A DNA stretch of 33,146 bases. It comes from an uncultured Bacteroidales bacterium (GTDB lineage Bacteria > Bacteroidota > Bacteroidia > Bacteroidales > F082). The notes under the pieces are model-generated. The model searched no databases. It had not been told where the DNA came from and saw nothing but the letters and a program-made list of their open reading frames with translations. The position numbers and the translations under genes were made by a program. Location of the stretch: positions 1 to 33,146 of the forward strand of contig CAMOCK010000218.1 of NCBI GenBank assembly GCA_946610645.1, in the 5' to 3' direction. Below, one piece after another: positions 7,984 to 17,588 of the stretch. Each line of letters begins with the position of its first letter. Within the stretch, counting starts at the first letter, position 1.

Positions 7984-7991
7984 TATTTTAG
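7984..7991 (+). promoter_or_regulatory. Candidate -7 box for the dcw operon
   Basis: TATTTTAG is one mismatch from TAnnTTTG and is followed by CAGCC. Transcription from it would start near 7998, leaving a short leader before the mraZ start at 8014. A weaker alternative, TAACTTTC, lies further upstream near 7920. Confidence 0.4.
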
Positions 7992-8013
7992 CAGCCTGAA
8001 ACCGACATCAAAG

Positions 8014-8466
8014 ATGAGTTACCCAGTAGGACATTTCAATTGCAAGTTGGACGCAAAGGGAAGGCTAATGTTTCCTAGCGATTTCAAGGAGCAGATGGGC
8101 GAGCAGGCGGAGGAAGGCTTCGTGTTGCGCCCATCGCTTTTTGAGAACAGCAAGTGCCTCGACCTGTTCACTCGTAGCGACTGGGACGAGGCGCAAAACA
8201 AGTTGCGCAACGAGTTCAGCATCTACGATGAAGAGGGCGCGGCCATGTTGAGATACCTGAACTCGGGGGTCCGCTTTGCAAAACTTGACGCCAATGGCCG
8301 ATTGCAAATCCCCAAGGACCTGATGGACAAGGGCGGATTGGTCAAAGACGTGGTGGTGGAAGCGCTGGCCAACAAGATGGAAATTTGGGACAAAGACCGC
8401 TATCAGCAGTCAGTGTCCACCATCGACAAGAAGAAAATGTTCGAGATTCTGCGCAACATCAAATAA
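8014..8466 (+). CDS. mraZ: Division/cell-wall cluster transcriptional repressor MraZ
   Basis: A 150-residue protein with two MraZ/AbrB-like repeats: the first around KLDAKGRLMFPSDF (residues about 11-24) and the second around KLDANGRLQIPKDL (about 90-103). The paired D-x-GR-x-x-P pattern is the MraZ signature. MraZ forms ring oligomers that bind TGGGN repeats, seen here at 7949-7973. An in-frame ATG at 7978 would add 12 residues, but it lies between the MraZ boxes and the candidate -7 box, and the start at 8014 gives the family N-terminus and length. It is the first gene of the long plus-strand run; rsmH follows after 15 bp. Confidence 0.93.
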   Translation: MSYPVGHFNCKLDAKGRLMFPSDFKEQMGEQAEEGFVLRPSLFENSKCLDLFTRSDWDEAQNKLRNEFSIYDEEGAAMLRYLNSGVRFAKLDANGRLQIPKDLMDKGGLVKDVVVEALANKMEIWDKDRYQQSVSTIDKKKMFEILRNIK

Positions 8467-8481
8467 AAAGGAGGACGTGCG

Positions 8482-9375
8482 ATGTATCACAATCCTGTCA
8501 TGTTGGACGAATGCATCAAGGGACTGAATATCAATCCCGAAGGCACCTACGCCGATGTCACTTTCGGAGGTGGCGGACATTCGCGTGCCATCCTCGACCG
8601 TCTGACGACGGGACACCTTTACGCCTTCGACCAAGACGACGACGCGGCCAAGAACGCTTTCGACGACCCGCGTTTCACCTTCATTCCGCAGAATTTCAAG
8701 TATTTCAAAAACTTCATACAGCTTTACCACGGTGCCCAACTCGACGGAGTGATTGCCGACTTGGGCGTTTCGTCGCACCAATTCGACACGCCAGAGAAAG
8801 GCTTCTCGACCCGTTTCGACGGCCAGTTGGACATGCGCATGAGCCAAAGCACTCCCAACGACGCCGCCTCGGTGGTGAACACCTACAGCGTTGAAGAGCT
8901 GACGCGAATCCTGTCGCTCTACGGCGAAGTGCAACAAGCCCGCCTCGTGGCCTCAGAAATCGTCATAGCCCGCGATGCAGAACCCATCGAAACGACAGCC
9001 CAACTGAAAGAATCCGTCAAGAACCGCCTGCCAAGAGGACGCGAAAACAAGGTCTTGGCGCAAATCTTCCAAGCCCTCCGCATTGAGGTGAACCAAGAAC
9101 TTGACGCGCTCAGCGCCTTCCTATCGCAATGTCCCGACGTGCTCAAAAGCGGCGGACGATTGGTAGTGATGTCATACCACTCTCTGGAAGACCGCATCGT
9201 GAAAAACTACACCAAAACCGGCAACGCCGAAGGCAAGGAGGAAAAGGACTTCTTCGGCAACTTGCTGACACCTTTTAATATAATCACGCGCAAGCCAATC
9301 GTGCCTTCTGACGAGGAATTGGAACGCAACAGCCGCGCACGAAGCGCCAAACTGAGAATAGCGGAAAGGAGATGA
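8482..9375 (+). CDS. rsmH: 16S rRNA (cytosine-1402-N4)-methyltransferase RsmH
   Basis: A 297-residue protein of the RsmH (MraW) family. It begins YHNPVMLDE, followed by the AdoMet-binding loop DVTFGGGGHSRAIL (residues about 25-38), the acidic AFDQDDDA strand end, IADLGVSSHQFDTPEKGFS and the late motif VMSYHSLEDRIVK. The enzyme methylates N4 of C1402 in the ribosomal P site. A strong Shine-Dalgarno (AAAAAGGAGG) sits 8 bp before the ATG, rare in this window. It is separated from ftsL by 1 bp. Confidence 0.96.
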   Translation: MYHNPVMLDECIKGLNINPEGTYADVTFGGGGHSRAILDRLTTGHLYAFDQDDDAAKNAFDDPRFTFIPQNFKYFKNFIQLYHGAQLDGVIADLGVSSHQFDTPEKGFSTRFDGQLDMRMSQSTPNDAASVVNTYSVEELTRILSLYGEVQQARLVASEIVIARDAEPIETTAQLKESVKNRLPRGRENKVLAQIFQALRIEVNQELDALSAFLSQCPDVLKSGGRLVVMSYHSLEDRIVKNYTKTGNAEGKEEKDFFGNLLTPFNIITRKPIVPSDEELERNSRARSAKLRIAERR

Positions 9376-9376
9376 G

Positions 9377-9748
9377 ATGAGCAAGAAAGAGAAAAAAGAG
9401 AAAGGCACCAACGGCGTCAGGAAAGTGATGAATATCTTGGGCGGCAGTTTCCTCGTCAAGGAACAGTTCACCAAACAGTTTCCTTTCATGGTGTATGTAA
9501 CTGTGCTACTGATGATTATCATCACAAACACATATATCGCCGAAGACCGCAGCCGCGAAATCGTGAAAAACACCAAGCTGCTTAACGATTTGCATGTGGA
9601 GTACATCCAGGTGAAATCGTCCATCATGCAAGCCTCGAAGCAATCGGTTTTGGCCCGAAAACTGAGAGGCATCGGACTCAAAGACCCGGTGGAGCCTTTG
9701 AAACGCATCAACATCGACGAAGAAAAACAACCCGAAACGGAGGAATAA
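9377..9748 (+). CDS. ftsL: FtsL-like cell division protein
   Basis: A 123-residue bitopic protein: a lysine-rich cytoplasmic head (MSKKEKKEKG and on to about 34), one membrane segment near 35-55 (FPFMVYVTVLLMIIITNTYIA), and a short periplasmic region about 60-105 that is predicted coiled coil, ending in an acidic tail. Sequence identity to proteobacterial FtsL is not expected; the call rests on size, topology and its fixed position between rsmH and ftsI. FtsL joins FtsB and FtsQ to activate the FtsWI synthase at the septum. Confidence 0.85.
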   Translation: MSKKEKKEKGTNGVRKVMNILGGSFLVKEQFTKQFPFMVYVTVLLMIIITNTYIAEDRSREIVKNTKLLNDLHVEYIQVKSSIMQASKQSVLARKLRGIGLKDPVEPLKRINIDEEKQPETEE

Positions 9749-9751
9749 ACC

Positions 9752-11920
9752 ATGAAAATCGACCCAAAAACCGACACGCTTTGGAAGACCCATCTGGTGT
9801 ATTTTTTGGTACTCCTGTTTGCGGTGGCTATCATATTGAAAATCATCTTGGTGCAGACCCGCGACAGCAAGGAGATCCTGCCGCTGGCCGAGAAAAAGGA
9901 ATACCGCATCAAGGAGTTGAAGGCTTCGCGAGGCAACATCATCTCCTGCGACGGCAACCTCATCGCGACCACCATACCGCTTTTCGACGTGTTTTTCGAC
10001 TACAAGGCCGTGGAATCAGCCGACCCAAACTGCTTGAAAGACAACATCGATTCGCTATGCATACAAATGGCGCAACTCTTCCCGAAAAGAAACGCCAAGC
10101 AATGGAAAGACCATTTCTCAGCGGGAATTGCCAAAGGCAACCGGCATTATCTCATCGCACGCAACATCTCGCTGACGGAGTACCGCAAAATGCAGAAATT
10201 CGTCATCTTCAACCGAGGCAAATACAAGGGCGGCATCGTGGCCGACCAAAAGACCCGCCGCGCCCGGCCCTACAACGAACTGGCCAGCCTCATGATCGGC
10301 ATGGCCAACGAGGAGCAAGGCTACTATTTCGGGCTTGAAGGTGCCTACAACAGCTACCTGAGAGGACAAAACGGCCGCCAATTGGAGCGAAGACTGCACC
10401 ACGGCGACTGGATCCCTGTGGAATCGGAGGACAACACCGACGCGCAAAACGGCAACGACCTCATTACCACCTTCGACATGAAACTGCAAGACATCGTGGA
10501 ATCCGCACTCAACAACACCATGGTGACCAACAAGGCCGAACACGGCTGTGCCATCCTGATGGACGTGGAAACAGGATATGTGAGGGCCATCGCCAACCTT
10601 TCGCGCAACGAGAAAACAGGGGAATATGAGGAAAAATACAATTTCGCCCTGGTGGAACGCTATGAGCCCGGATCGGTGTTCAAAATCGCCTCGATGGTAG
10701 TGCTGCTCAACCACAACCCCAACCTGAAGCTCAGCGACAAAGTGAACATCGGCAGCGGCCCCATCCGCTTCTCGAACCGCACCATGAAAGACGACCATAG
10801 CTTTGCGCAAGGCGGCATCTGCACCGTGCAGGAAGTCATCGAGCAGTCGTCGAACAAAGGCACCGCCGTACTGATCACCAAAGCCTTCGCAGCGCACCCA
10901 GAGAAATATGTCGATGGGCTGTATGCCTTGGGTCTCAACAAGAAAATCGGCACAGGCATCAACGGGGAGGCGCAACCTGTCATCAAGCATCCCAACGACA
11001 AGACCAAAGACGGCAGAAAACTATGGTCAAACGTTTCTTTACCCTGGATGTCAATCGGTTATGAAGTCAATGTCACACCTTTACAGCTCATCATGCTTTA
11101 CAACGCCATCGCCAACGGAGGCAAGATGATGAAGCCCCAGTTTGTCAGCGAAATCCGTCGAGGCAACCAGACCATCGAGAAGTTCGACCCCGTTGTCATC
11201 AACGAGCACATCGCTTCGCCCGAGGCCATCGAAAAGCTCCAAACCATGTTGGCAGGCGTGGTGGAACGGGGCACGGCCAAACGACAGTTCAAGGGCTGCA
11301 TCGTGACAGCGGCAGGCAAAACCGGCACCGCACAATATTACGACAAGGTGCAAGGCTACAGCTATCACGAGCCAGGCATTAGCAGGAAGCTCTACAACAC
11401 CACGTTTGTGGGCTATTTCCCTGCCGACAAGCCCAAATATAGTTGCATCGTGGCGGTCAGCCGCGCCAGAGGCCCTTATTGGGCGGCAGGCAGTGTATCG
11501 GCTCCGGGGTTCCGCGAGATTGCCGAAAAAGTCTATGCCCTGAGACTTGGCATCCAAGACGACACCGACACGTTGCAAATGCAACAAAACACACCTTCAC
11601 CCGTCATCATCCACCACGAACAAGCCAAGGAATTCCTCAGCGGACTGGATGTCGATTATGAGGACTATGCCCTCAACAGCGAATGGGTGATCATCGAGAA
11701 CGGCGAACACGGTGAAACCAAAATCAAAAACGCCAACCTTGAAACAACGCGGATACCCAACGTTGTCGGGATGAATGTCAGCGACGCGGTATATCTGCTG
11801 GAAAACATGGGAATCAGAACCAGCTTCAGCGGACAAGGCATCGTGAAAGAGCAATCGTTGCCTGCCGGCGAACCCGTAAAACCCAATGAAACCATAAACC
11901 TCAAACTCGGAAGACAATGA
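9752..11920 (+). CDS. ftsI: Septal peptidoglycan transpeptidase FtsI (PBP3-type) with C-terminal PASTA domain
   Basis: A 722-residue class B penicillin-binding protein. One N-terminal membrane anchor (about 14-33) is followed by the dimerisation/pedestal region beginning [11 protein letters not shown], then the transpeptidase domain with the active-site SVFK (Ser308, Lys311), SSN (366-368) and KTG (523-525). A single PASTA domain closes the protein (about 662-720: [21 protein letters not shown] to the end). It crosslinks septal peptidoglycan together with FtsW, encoded four genes downstream. Its stop overlaps the murE start by 4 bp. The PASTA domain is usual for Bacteroidota FtsI but absent in E. 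coli. Confidence 0.95.
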   Translation: MKIDPKTDTLWKTHLVYFLVLLFAVAIILKIILVQTRDSKEILPLAEKKEYRIKELKASRGNIISCDGNLIATTIPLFDVFFDYKAVESADPNCLKDNIDSLCIQMAQLFPKRNAKQWKDHFSAGIAKGNRHYLIARNISLTEYRKMQKFVIFNRGKYKGGIVADQKTRRARPYNELASLMIGMANEEQGYYFGLEGAYNSYLRGQNGRQLERRLHHGDWIPVESEDNTDAQNGNDLITTFDMKLQDIVESALNNTMVTNKAEHGCAILMDVETGYVRAIANLSRNEKTGEYEEKYNFALVERYEPGSVFKIASMVVLLNHNPNLKLSDKVNIGSGPIRFSNRTMKDDHSFAQGGICTVQEVIEQSSNKGTAVLITKAFAAHPEKYVDGLYALGLNKKIGTGINGEAQPVIKHPNDKTKDGRKLWSNVSLPWMSIGYEVNVTPLQLIMLYNAIANGGKMMKPQFVSEIRRGNQTIEKFDPVVINEHIASPEAIEKLQTMLAGVVERGTAKRQFKGCIVTAAGKTGTAQYYDKVQGYSYHEPGISRKLYNTTFVGYFPADKPKYSCIVAVSRARGPYWAAGSVSAPGFREIAEKVYALRLGIQDDTDTLQMQQNTPSPVIIHHEQAKEFLSGLDVDYEDYALNSEWVIIENGEHGETKIKNANLETTRIPNVVGMNVSDAVYLLENMGIRTSFSGQGIVKEQSLPAGEPVKPNETINLKLGRQ

Positions 11921-13374
11921 AAATCAAGGAGATATTAGCCAACTGTAATTTAATGGAGATTGAAGGCGACAAAGACATTGACATCCTTGACCTTGCCTTC
12001 GATTCTCGCAAAGTGAAGAACGGCAGCCTGTTTTTCGCCGTGAAAGGGACACAAGTCGATGGCCACGACTACATCGAAAAAGCCGTTGCTCAAGGTGCCA
12101 AGGCCGTCGTTTGCGAAAGGATGCCCAAGGCAAAAGCCGACGGCGTGACCTACATCCAAGTCGATAACTCTGCCTACGTCCTCGGCATGAGTGCTTCCAA
12201 CTTCTTCGACAACCCGTCCAAAAAGCTGAAACTCGTGGGCGTGACCGGAACCAACGGCAAGACCACCATCGCCACCTTGCTGTATAGGCTCTTCACCGAC
12301 GCGGGCTACAGCTGCGGACTGCTCTCCACGATAGAGAACATCGTCAATCTTGAGGCGGTTGCTTCAACCCACACCACTCCCGACCCGCTGGAACTCAACG
12401 CTTTGCTATGCAAAATGGCGGACAACGGATGCGAATACGCCTTCATGGAAGTCAGCTCGCACAGCGTCGAACAAGAACGTATCGCTGGGCTGCATTTCGC
12501 AGGCGGCATTTTCACCAACCTCACCCACGACCACCTCGATTACCACAAGACGATGGCAAACTACCGCAACGCCAAGAAGAAGTTTTTCGACAACCTGCCC
12601 GAAACCGCTTTCGCCTTGACCAACCTCGACGACAAGAACGGCGCGGTGATGCTGCAAAACACGCGAGCCAAGAAACTCAGCTACGCGCTGAAGCACGACG
12701 CCGACTTCAAAGGTGTCGTCATGGAAAGCCATTTCGACGGCATGTTGCTGAAAGTGAACAACACTGAAGTGTTCACCCAATTGGTCGGCGGATTCAATGC
12801 CAGCAATCTCTTGGCCATTTACGGCGCAGCCGTGGCATTAGGGTTCGACAAGAGCGAACTGTTGGTTGAAATCAGCAAATTGCACGGCGCCAATGGTCGT
12901 TTCGACATGGTGCATTCCGAAAACGGCATTGTCGGCATCGTCGATTACGCCCACACCCCCGATGCTCTGGAGAACGTGCTGACCACCATCAACGATGTGC
13001 GCCGCCACAACGAAACGCTCATCACAGTGGTGGGCTGCGGCGGAAACCGCGACACCACCAAACGTCCAGAAATGGCAGCCGTAGCCGTCAGATTCAGCGA
13101 CCGCGTCATCCTTACCAGCGACAACCCGCGAAACGAAGACCCCGACGAAATCATCCGACAGATGAAAGCCGGAATCGCTGCCAAGGACAGCAACAAAGTG
13201 CTTTCCATCACCAATCGCCACGAGGCCATCCGCACAGCGGTGGCCTTGGCCAAGAAAGGGGACATCATCCTCGTGGCTGGCAAAGGGCACGAGAACTATC
13301 AGGAAATCAACGGAATAAAAAACCACTTCGACGACAAGGAAGAGTTGTCGGAAGCTTTTAAGGAGGTCCATTAA
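11917..13374 (+). CDS. murE: UDP-MurNAc-tripeptide synthetase MurE, meso-diaminopimelate type
   Basis: A 485-residue Mur ligase. The N-terminal domain binds the UDP-sugar, the central domain carries the ATP P-loop GTNGKTT (111-117) and the conserved STHTTPDP and [12 protein letters not shown] segments, and the C-terminal domain carries DNPRNEDP (from Asp402). The DNPR motif is the marker for meso-diaminopimelate as the added amino acid, so the cell wall should be of the DAP type. The protein adds this residue to UDP-MurNAc-L-Ala-D-Glu, the product of MurD, whose gene in this cluster is truncated. It overlaps ftsI by 4 bp and mraY by 1 bp. Confidence 0.96.
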   Translation: MKIKEILANCNLMEIEGDKDIDILDLAFDSRKVKNGSLFFAVKGTQVDGHDYIEKAVAQGAKAVVCERMPKAKADGVTYIQVDNSAYVLGMSASNFFDNPSKKLKLVGVTGTNGKTTIATLLYRLFTDAGYSCGLLSTIENIVNLEAVASTHTTPDPLELNALLCKMADNGCEYAFMEVSSHSVEQERIAGLHFAGGIFTNLTHDHLDYHKTMANYRNAKKKFFDNLPETAFALTNLDDKNGAVMLQNTRAKKLSYALKHDADFKGVVMESHFDGMLLKVNNTEVFTQLVGGFNASNLLAIYGAAVALGFDKSELLVEISKLHGANGRFDMVHSENGIVGIVDYAHTPDALENVLTTINDVRRHNETLITVVGCGGNRDTTKRPEMAAVAVRFSDRVILTSDNPRNEDPDEIIRQMKAGIAAKDSNKVLSITNRHEAIRTAVALAKKGDIILVAGKGHENYQEINGIKNHFDDKEELSEAFKEVH

Positions 13375-14651
13375 TGTTGTACTATCTGTTCAATTATCTG
13401 CAAAAATGCAATTTCCCGGGTGCGGGCGTGTTCAACTACGTCACCTTCCGCACGGCAGCAGCGGTCATTCTGGCCCTCGTCATCTCCGTGTGGTTTGGCA
13501 ATTGGTTCATCAAGTTGCTGAAACGCAAGAACATATCCGAAAGCCAACGTGATGCCTCGATTGACCCTTACAATACCAAGAAAGTGGGCGTGCCCACCAT
13601 GGGCGGTGTCATCATCATCACAGCCATACTCATTCCAGTGCTGTTGGTTTGCAAGCTTCACAGCGTTTACACCCTTTTGATGATTGCCACCACGCTGATC
13701 CTTGGCATTTTAGGCTTTGCCGACGACTACATCAAGACCTTCAAGAAACAAAAAGACGGCCTGAAACCCGCTGTGAAACTGGGCGGCCAAGTCCTGCTAG
13801 GTCTCATCGTCGGTTTGACGTTGCGTTTCAGCCCAGCAGTGCATATCAACGAGACAGTGCATGTGAGAATTCAGGACAACAAGGAAATCGTGGTGAAAAG
13901 CCCTGACGTGAAATCGACGCGAACCACCATCCCCTTCTTGAAGAACCACAATCTCAACTATGCCGACCTGTTCAGATGGGCTGGTCCCAAATGGATGTAT
14001 AACCTCGCCTGGGTTTTCTTTGTGTTGCTCACCGTGTTTGTTGTTGCCGCCGTCAGCAACGGATCGAACCTCAACGACGGCATGGACGGCATGGCTTCGG
14101 GCAACTCTGCCATCATAGGAATCACTTTGGTCATTTTGGCCTACATCTCCAGCAACGCAGTGACAGCAGGCCACTTCAACCTGATGTATATCCCTGGAAG
14201 CGAAGAACTTGTGGTGTTTTTGGCAGCCTTCGTCGGGGCACTCATCGGTTTCTTGTGGTTCAATTCCTACCCTGCCCAGATTTTCATGGGCGACACTGGC
14301 AGCCTGACCATAGGGGGCATCATCGCAGTGTCGGCTATCATCATGCACAAGGAACTGCTATTGCCATTGCTCTGTGGCGTGTTCCTCTTCGAAATCCTTT
14401 CCGACTTGGATGTGAAACGTTTCGTCAAGACCGGGAAAAAACACAGAATTTGGAAAAAAGGCCCGTTGCACGACCATTTCCGCACGAGCTATAGCGACTT
14501 CAAAAAGGCTTGGCCCAACTCAACCGTCACCTTCAAAGGCAGCGGCGAGGGGCACAATAGCGTCCACCACGAGGTGAAAATCACCATACGCTTTTGGATT
14601 GTGACCATTCTTTTGGCTGCTTTCACATTGATAACGTTTAAGATAAGATAA
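13374..14651 (+). CDS. mraY: Phospho-MurNAc-pentapeptide transferase MraY
   Basis: A 425-residue polytopic membrane enzyme with about ten membrane segments. It has the catalytic acidic pair FADDYIKTFKK (Asp117, Asp118), LNDGMDG (from Asn234), MGDTGSL, and the late HDHF motif. It transfers phospho-MurNAc-pentapeptide to undecaprenyl phosphate, making lipid I. A hydrophilic periplasmic insert around residues 160-190 (HVRIQDNKEIVVKSPD) is seen in Bacteroidota members. The ATG overlaps the murE stop (TAATG) and is preceded by a good Shine-Dalgarno, AAGGAGG. The gene is intact to its stop, so whatever removed the front of murD did not damage mraY. Confidence 0.96.
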   Translation: MLYYLFNYLQKCNFPGAGVFNYVTFRTAAAVILALVISVWFGNWFIKLLKRKNISESQRDASIDPYNTKKVGVPTMGGVIIITAILIPVLLVCKLHSVYTLLMIATTLILGILGFADDYIKTFKKQKDGLKPAVKLGGQVLLGLIVGLTLRFSPAVHINETVHVRIQDNKEIVVKSPDVKSTRTTIPFLKNHNLNYADLFRWAGPKWMYNLAWVFFVLLTVFVVAAVSNGSNLNDGMDGMASGNSAIIGITLVILAYISSNAVTAGHFNLMYIPGSEELVVFLAAFVGALIGFLWFNSYPAQIFMGDTGSLTIGGIIAVSAIIMHKELLLPLLCGVFLFEILSDLDVKRFVKTGKKHRIWKKGPLHDHFRTSYSDFKKAWPNSTVTFKGSGEGHNSVHHEVKITIRFWIVTILLAAFTLITFKIR

Positions 14652-14661
14652 AAGAACCGAT

Positions 14662-15231
14662 ATGAACTATCTTGAGAGACTAACGAACACCCAAAACCGA
14701 AAACCAGAGAACCTGGCTGCGGGCATTTCCTCCATGATTCTGGAAATCAGGAAGGAAAACATCAAGCAGAGCCTCAGCGACATCAACACTGTGGGTCATC
14801 GGCAAGACTATGTGGGAACGATTGACGGCGTGATGTACTACGACGATTCAAAAGCCGAAAACGTGAACGCCACATGGTTCACTTTCGAAAACATCGTCAG
14901 ACCCGTGGTGTGGATTGCAGGAGGCAACGATCGCAACACCGACTTCAGCGAGTTGAAACCCGTGGCGCGCAAAAACGTCAGAGCATTGGTTTGCATTGGC
15001 AAGGACAACGACAAATTGCTGCGCACATTCGGTGACGACATCGCTGAAATCGTTGTGGCACAAAGCATTGGAGATGCCGTCAAACAAGCTTCGCGCCTGG
15101 CCGAAGAAGACGACATCGTATTGTTTTCGCCCGCCTGCCGTTCCGACCGCGCCGAGAGTTTCGAGACCCGTGGAAAACGTTTCATCGCCAGCGTAAAAAA
15201 ATTGGAAAATGAGCGTCATCAAAAACAATAA
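14662..15231 (+). CDS. murD: MurD C-terminal domain only (N-terminal and ATP-binding domains missing)
   Basis: This 189-residue protein stands where a MurD of about 440-450 residues is expected. Residues about 17-45 match the last helix of the central domain (normally HNxxNxxAA; here PENLAAGISSM), and about 46-180 match the C-terminal domain: GHRQDYVGTIDGVMYYDDSKAENVNATW, VWIAGGNDRNTDF, FSPACRSDRAESFETRG. The UDP-binding N-terminal domain and the P-loop domain (GxxGKT) are absent, and only 10 bp separate it from mraY, so there is no place for them. Ligand-binding positions have changed: DSKATN is DSKAEN, and the region usually read SPACASFDxFxxYExRG is one residue shorter with Arg inserted. 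It cannot be an active ligase alone. The frame is open and overlaps ftsW by 23 bp, so it is probably translated. A complete murD elsewhere, or a two-part enzyme, is likely; an assembly deletion is not excluded. Confidence 0.85.
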   Translation: MNYLERLTNTQNRKPENLAAGISSMILEIRKENIKQSLSDINTVGHRQDYVGTIDGVMYYDDSKAENVNATWFTFENIVRPVVWIAGGNDRNTDFSELKPVARKNVRALVCIGKDNDKLLRTFGDDIAEIVVAQSIGDAVKQASRLAEEDDIVLFSPACRSDRAESFETRGKRFIASVKKLENERHQKQ

Positions 15232-16504
15232 AATCGTCTGGGGCGACAAGGTCATCTGGATTGTGGCTTTGCTGTTGGCCATCATCTCGCTGATTGTGGT
15301 GTATAGCGCCACCAGTGCGAGATATCACGGCCAAACCGGCAAAGTGCTGATGAAGCATGCGGGCATGTTGCTTTTCGGATTCGTCATGATGTTTGGCGCG
15401 TCGAAAATCAGCTACAAGCGTTATGCGAAAGCCGCCCTGCTGCTGATGATTCCTTGCCTGGCACTGCTGCTCTACACGCTTTTGTTCGGTCGCGACATCA
15501 ACGACGCCAACCGTTCCATAAGCCTTGGCGGCATCTCGTTCCAGCCGAGCGAAATGGCCAAGATCATACTCATCACCTACCTCGCCCGACAAATCGTGAT
15601 GATGGGCGACGGCTTGCAGAACTTCAAGGAAGTGATAGTCAAGCTGGCCCTCCCCATCCTCCTGACCGCCGCGCTGATTTTCCCCGAAAACCTGTCCACG
15701 GCTGCCATTTTGGTGATGGTTTGCTTGGTGCTGCTTTTCGTCGCAAGGGTGAAATTCGTTCACATCTTGGCCATCGTAGGCATGTGTGTCGTAGGCATGG
15801 CCTTTTACCTCCTTTTCGATGCCGCCAAGACGGAAATCGGCAACAGGAAAGCCGAGAAAGCCAGCATCGAAGCGGCAGCCAACGGTGGCGTAGCGAAGCC
15901 ATACATACCCAAGAAAAACCGCATCAAGACGTGGTCGAACCGCTTGCAAGCCATGGGAGAAGACAAGGAGGAGGTCGATCTTTTCGACGATAAGCACATG
16001 CAAAGCACCTTCGCGAAAATCGCGGTGGCCTCGAGCTCGTTTTTCGGCAAAGGCCCAGGCAAAAGCACGCAAAGAAACTTCCTGCCTCACCCCTATTCCG
16101 ACTTCATCTATGCCATCATCATCGAAGAATACGGCCTCGTGGGTGCGCTCGTCGTTCTCATGCTCTACATCATATTGTTTACAAGGGTGCTGCGCATTTG
16201 CATCAAACGGCCGCTCACCTTTGGCGCATTGATGGCCTTCGGGCTGGGATTCCTCATCATCGTTCAGGCCATGGTCAATATGGGGGTCTCCATCGGACTG
16301 TTGCCCGTAACCGGACAGCCATTGCCCTTCGTCAGCATGGGCGGCACCTCCATCATGGCAACGGGACTGATTATCGGAATGGTTTTGAGTGTCACCCGCA
16401 GCGTTGAGGACGAATCATCATTGGCACCTGCCACTAATACCATCGAAAGTGAAACCATTGAAATCACAGAAGCAGATGAAACAGAACCCGAAAATCGTGA
16501 TTAG
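15209..16504 (+). CDS. ftsW: Septal peptidoglycan polymerase FtsW (SEDS family)
   Basis: A 431-residue SEDS glycosyltransferase with about ten membrane segments. Signatures are SLGGISFQPSEMAK, FLPHPYSDFIYAIIIEEYGLVG, and VNMGVSIGLLPVTGQPLPFVSMGGTS near the end. It polymerises lipid II at the division site in partnership with FtsI. The large extracytoplasmic loop (about 205-275) is long and charged, with an AAANGGVAKPYIPKK stretch. The C-terminal tail (from about 395) is acidic and rich in Glu and Thr. Its start lies within the end of the truncated murD and its end within murG, so translation is tightly coupled. Confidence 0.95.
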   Translation: MSVIKNNKIVWGDKVIWIVALLLAIISLIVVYSATSARYHGQTGKVLMKHAGMLLFGFVMMFGASKISYKRYAKAALLLMIPCLALLLYTLLFGRDINDANRSISLGGISFQPSEMAKIILITYLARQIVMMGDGLQNFKEVIVKLALPILLTAALIFPENLSTAAILVMVCLVLLFVARVKFVHILAIVGMCVVGMAFYLLFDAAKTEIGNRKAEKASIEAAANGGVAKPYIPKKNRIKTWSNRLQAMGEDKEEVDLFDDKHMQSTFAKIAVASSSFFGKGPGKSTQRNFLPHPYSDFIYAIIIEEYGLVGALVVLMLYIILFTRVLRICIKRPLTFGALMAFGLGFLIIVQAMVNMGVSIGLLPVTGQPLPFVSMGGTSIMATGLIIGMVLSVTRSVEDESSLAPATNTIESETIEITEADETEPENRD

Positions 16505-17579
16505 CGGCGGCGGTACGGGAGGACACATCTTTCCCGCCATAGCCATCGCCGATGCCTTGAAACGCAGGTTTCCTGAGGCCGACATACTCTTCATCGGCGC
16601 AAAAGGACGCATGGAAATGGATCGTGTGCCAAAAGCAGGATACCCAATTGAGGGTTTGTGGATTAGCGGCATGACCAAAGACATCAGGTCGCTGACCTTG
16701 CCCCTAAAACTTGCCATCAGCCTGACCAAGGCTTGCATCATCCTGAAACGGTTCAAGCCCGACGTGGTCGTCGGCGTGGGTGGCTTCGCCAGCGGCCCAA
16801 CCCTGAAGGCGGCCAACTGGCTCGGCATCCCTACCGTCATTCAGGAGCAGAACTCCTATCCAGGCAAGACCAACCGCAACGTGGGCAATAAAGCCAAAGC
16901 CATTTGCGTAGCCTACGACCACATGGAACAATGGTTCCCGAAAAAGAGAATCCATTTCACGGGCAATCCGTTAAGGGCCAATATTGCAACAAGCGGAACC
17001 CGGGAAGAAGCCGCCGAATACTTCAAGTTGGATGCAGCCAAGCCCGTAGCCCTTTTGGTAGGAGGAAGCCAAGGAGCCTTGGGCATCAACAAAGGTATCA
17101 GCGCGCAACTCGACAAATTCAAGGACAGCAGATTGCAACTCATTTGGCAAACAGGCTCGTCCTACATCAACCAAGCACAAGCCGAGGTGAAGGCCTTGGG
17201 CTTGGACGATTTGGTGAAACCCACCGTCTTCATCGATCGCATGGACTTGGCTTACACCTTGGCCGACGTGGTCGTATCGCGTGCAGGTGCCATGTCGATC
17301 TCGGAGCTTGCGCTCGTGCAAAAACCCGTCATCTTCGTGCCGCTACCTACCGCAGCCGAAGACCACCAAACCAAAAACGCCCAACAACTCGTCGAGGCCG
17401 AAGCCGCCCTGATGGTGAAAAACGCCGATACGGAAAGTGAGTTGGTTCCGACACTGCTGGCATTGGCCGCAGACCGCGAAAAACAAGAGAAAATGGAAGC
17501 CAACATCGGCAAGTTCGCTCGTCCGAATGCCTCCGACGACATTGTTAATGTGATAATTGATAGTTGTTTAGTTGATTAG
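16476..17579 (+). CDS. murG: UDP-GlcNAc:lipid I N-acetylglucosaminyltransferase MurG
   Basis: A 367-residue GT28 family enzyme. The N-terminal Rossmann domain starts KIVISGGGTGGHIFPAIAIAD and includes GVGGFASGP and IQEQNSYPGKTNR; the C-terminal donor-binding domain has LLVGGSQGALGIN, SRAGAMSISEL and PLPTAAEDHQTKNA. It adds GlcNAc to lipid I at the inner membrane face, giving lipid II. The start at 16476 (MKQNPKIVISGGG) is chosen because it puts the glycine-rich loop at the normal distance; the frame is open 29 codons further into ftsW. It overlaps ftsW by 29 bp. The last nine codons (IIDSCLVD region) are made of the GTTGATAGTT-type low-complexity sequence seen in spacers here. Confidence 0.95.
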   Translation: MKQNPKIVISGGGTGGHIFPAIAIADALKRRFPEADILFIGAKGRMEMDRVPKAGYPIEGLWISGMTKDIRSLTLPLKLAISLTKACIILKRFKPDVVVGVGGFASGPTLKAANWLGIPTVIQEQNSYPGKTNRNVGNKAKAICVAYDHMEQWFPKKRIHFTGNPLRANIATSGTREEAAEYFKLDAAKPVALLVGGSQGALGINKGISAQLDKFKDSRLQLIWQTGSSYINQAQAEVKALGLDDLVKPTVFIDRMDLAYTLADVVVSRAGAMSISELALVQKPVIFVPLPTAAEDHQTKNAQQLVEAEAALMVKNADTESELVPTLLALAADREKQEKMEANIGKFARPNASDDIVNVIIDSCLVD

Positions 17580-17588
17580 TCGATAGTT

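Noticed and set aside
8385-8894. Plus-strand open frame of 169 codons overlapping the end of mraZ and rsmH
   Set aside because: It is an out-of-frame reading of rsmH, which has all its motifs in the accepted frame.
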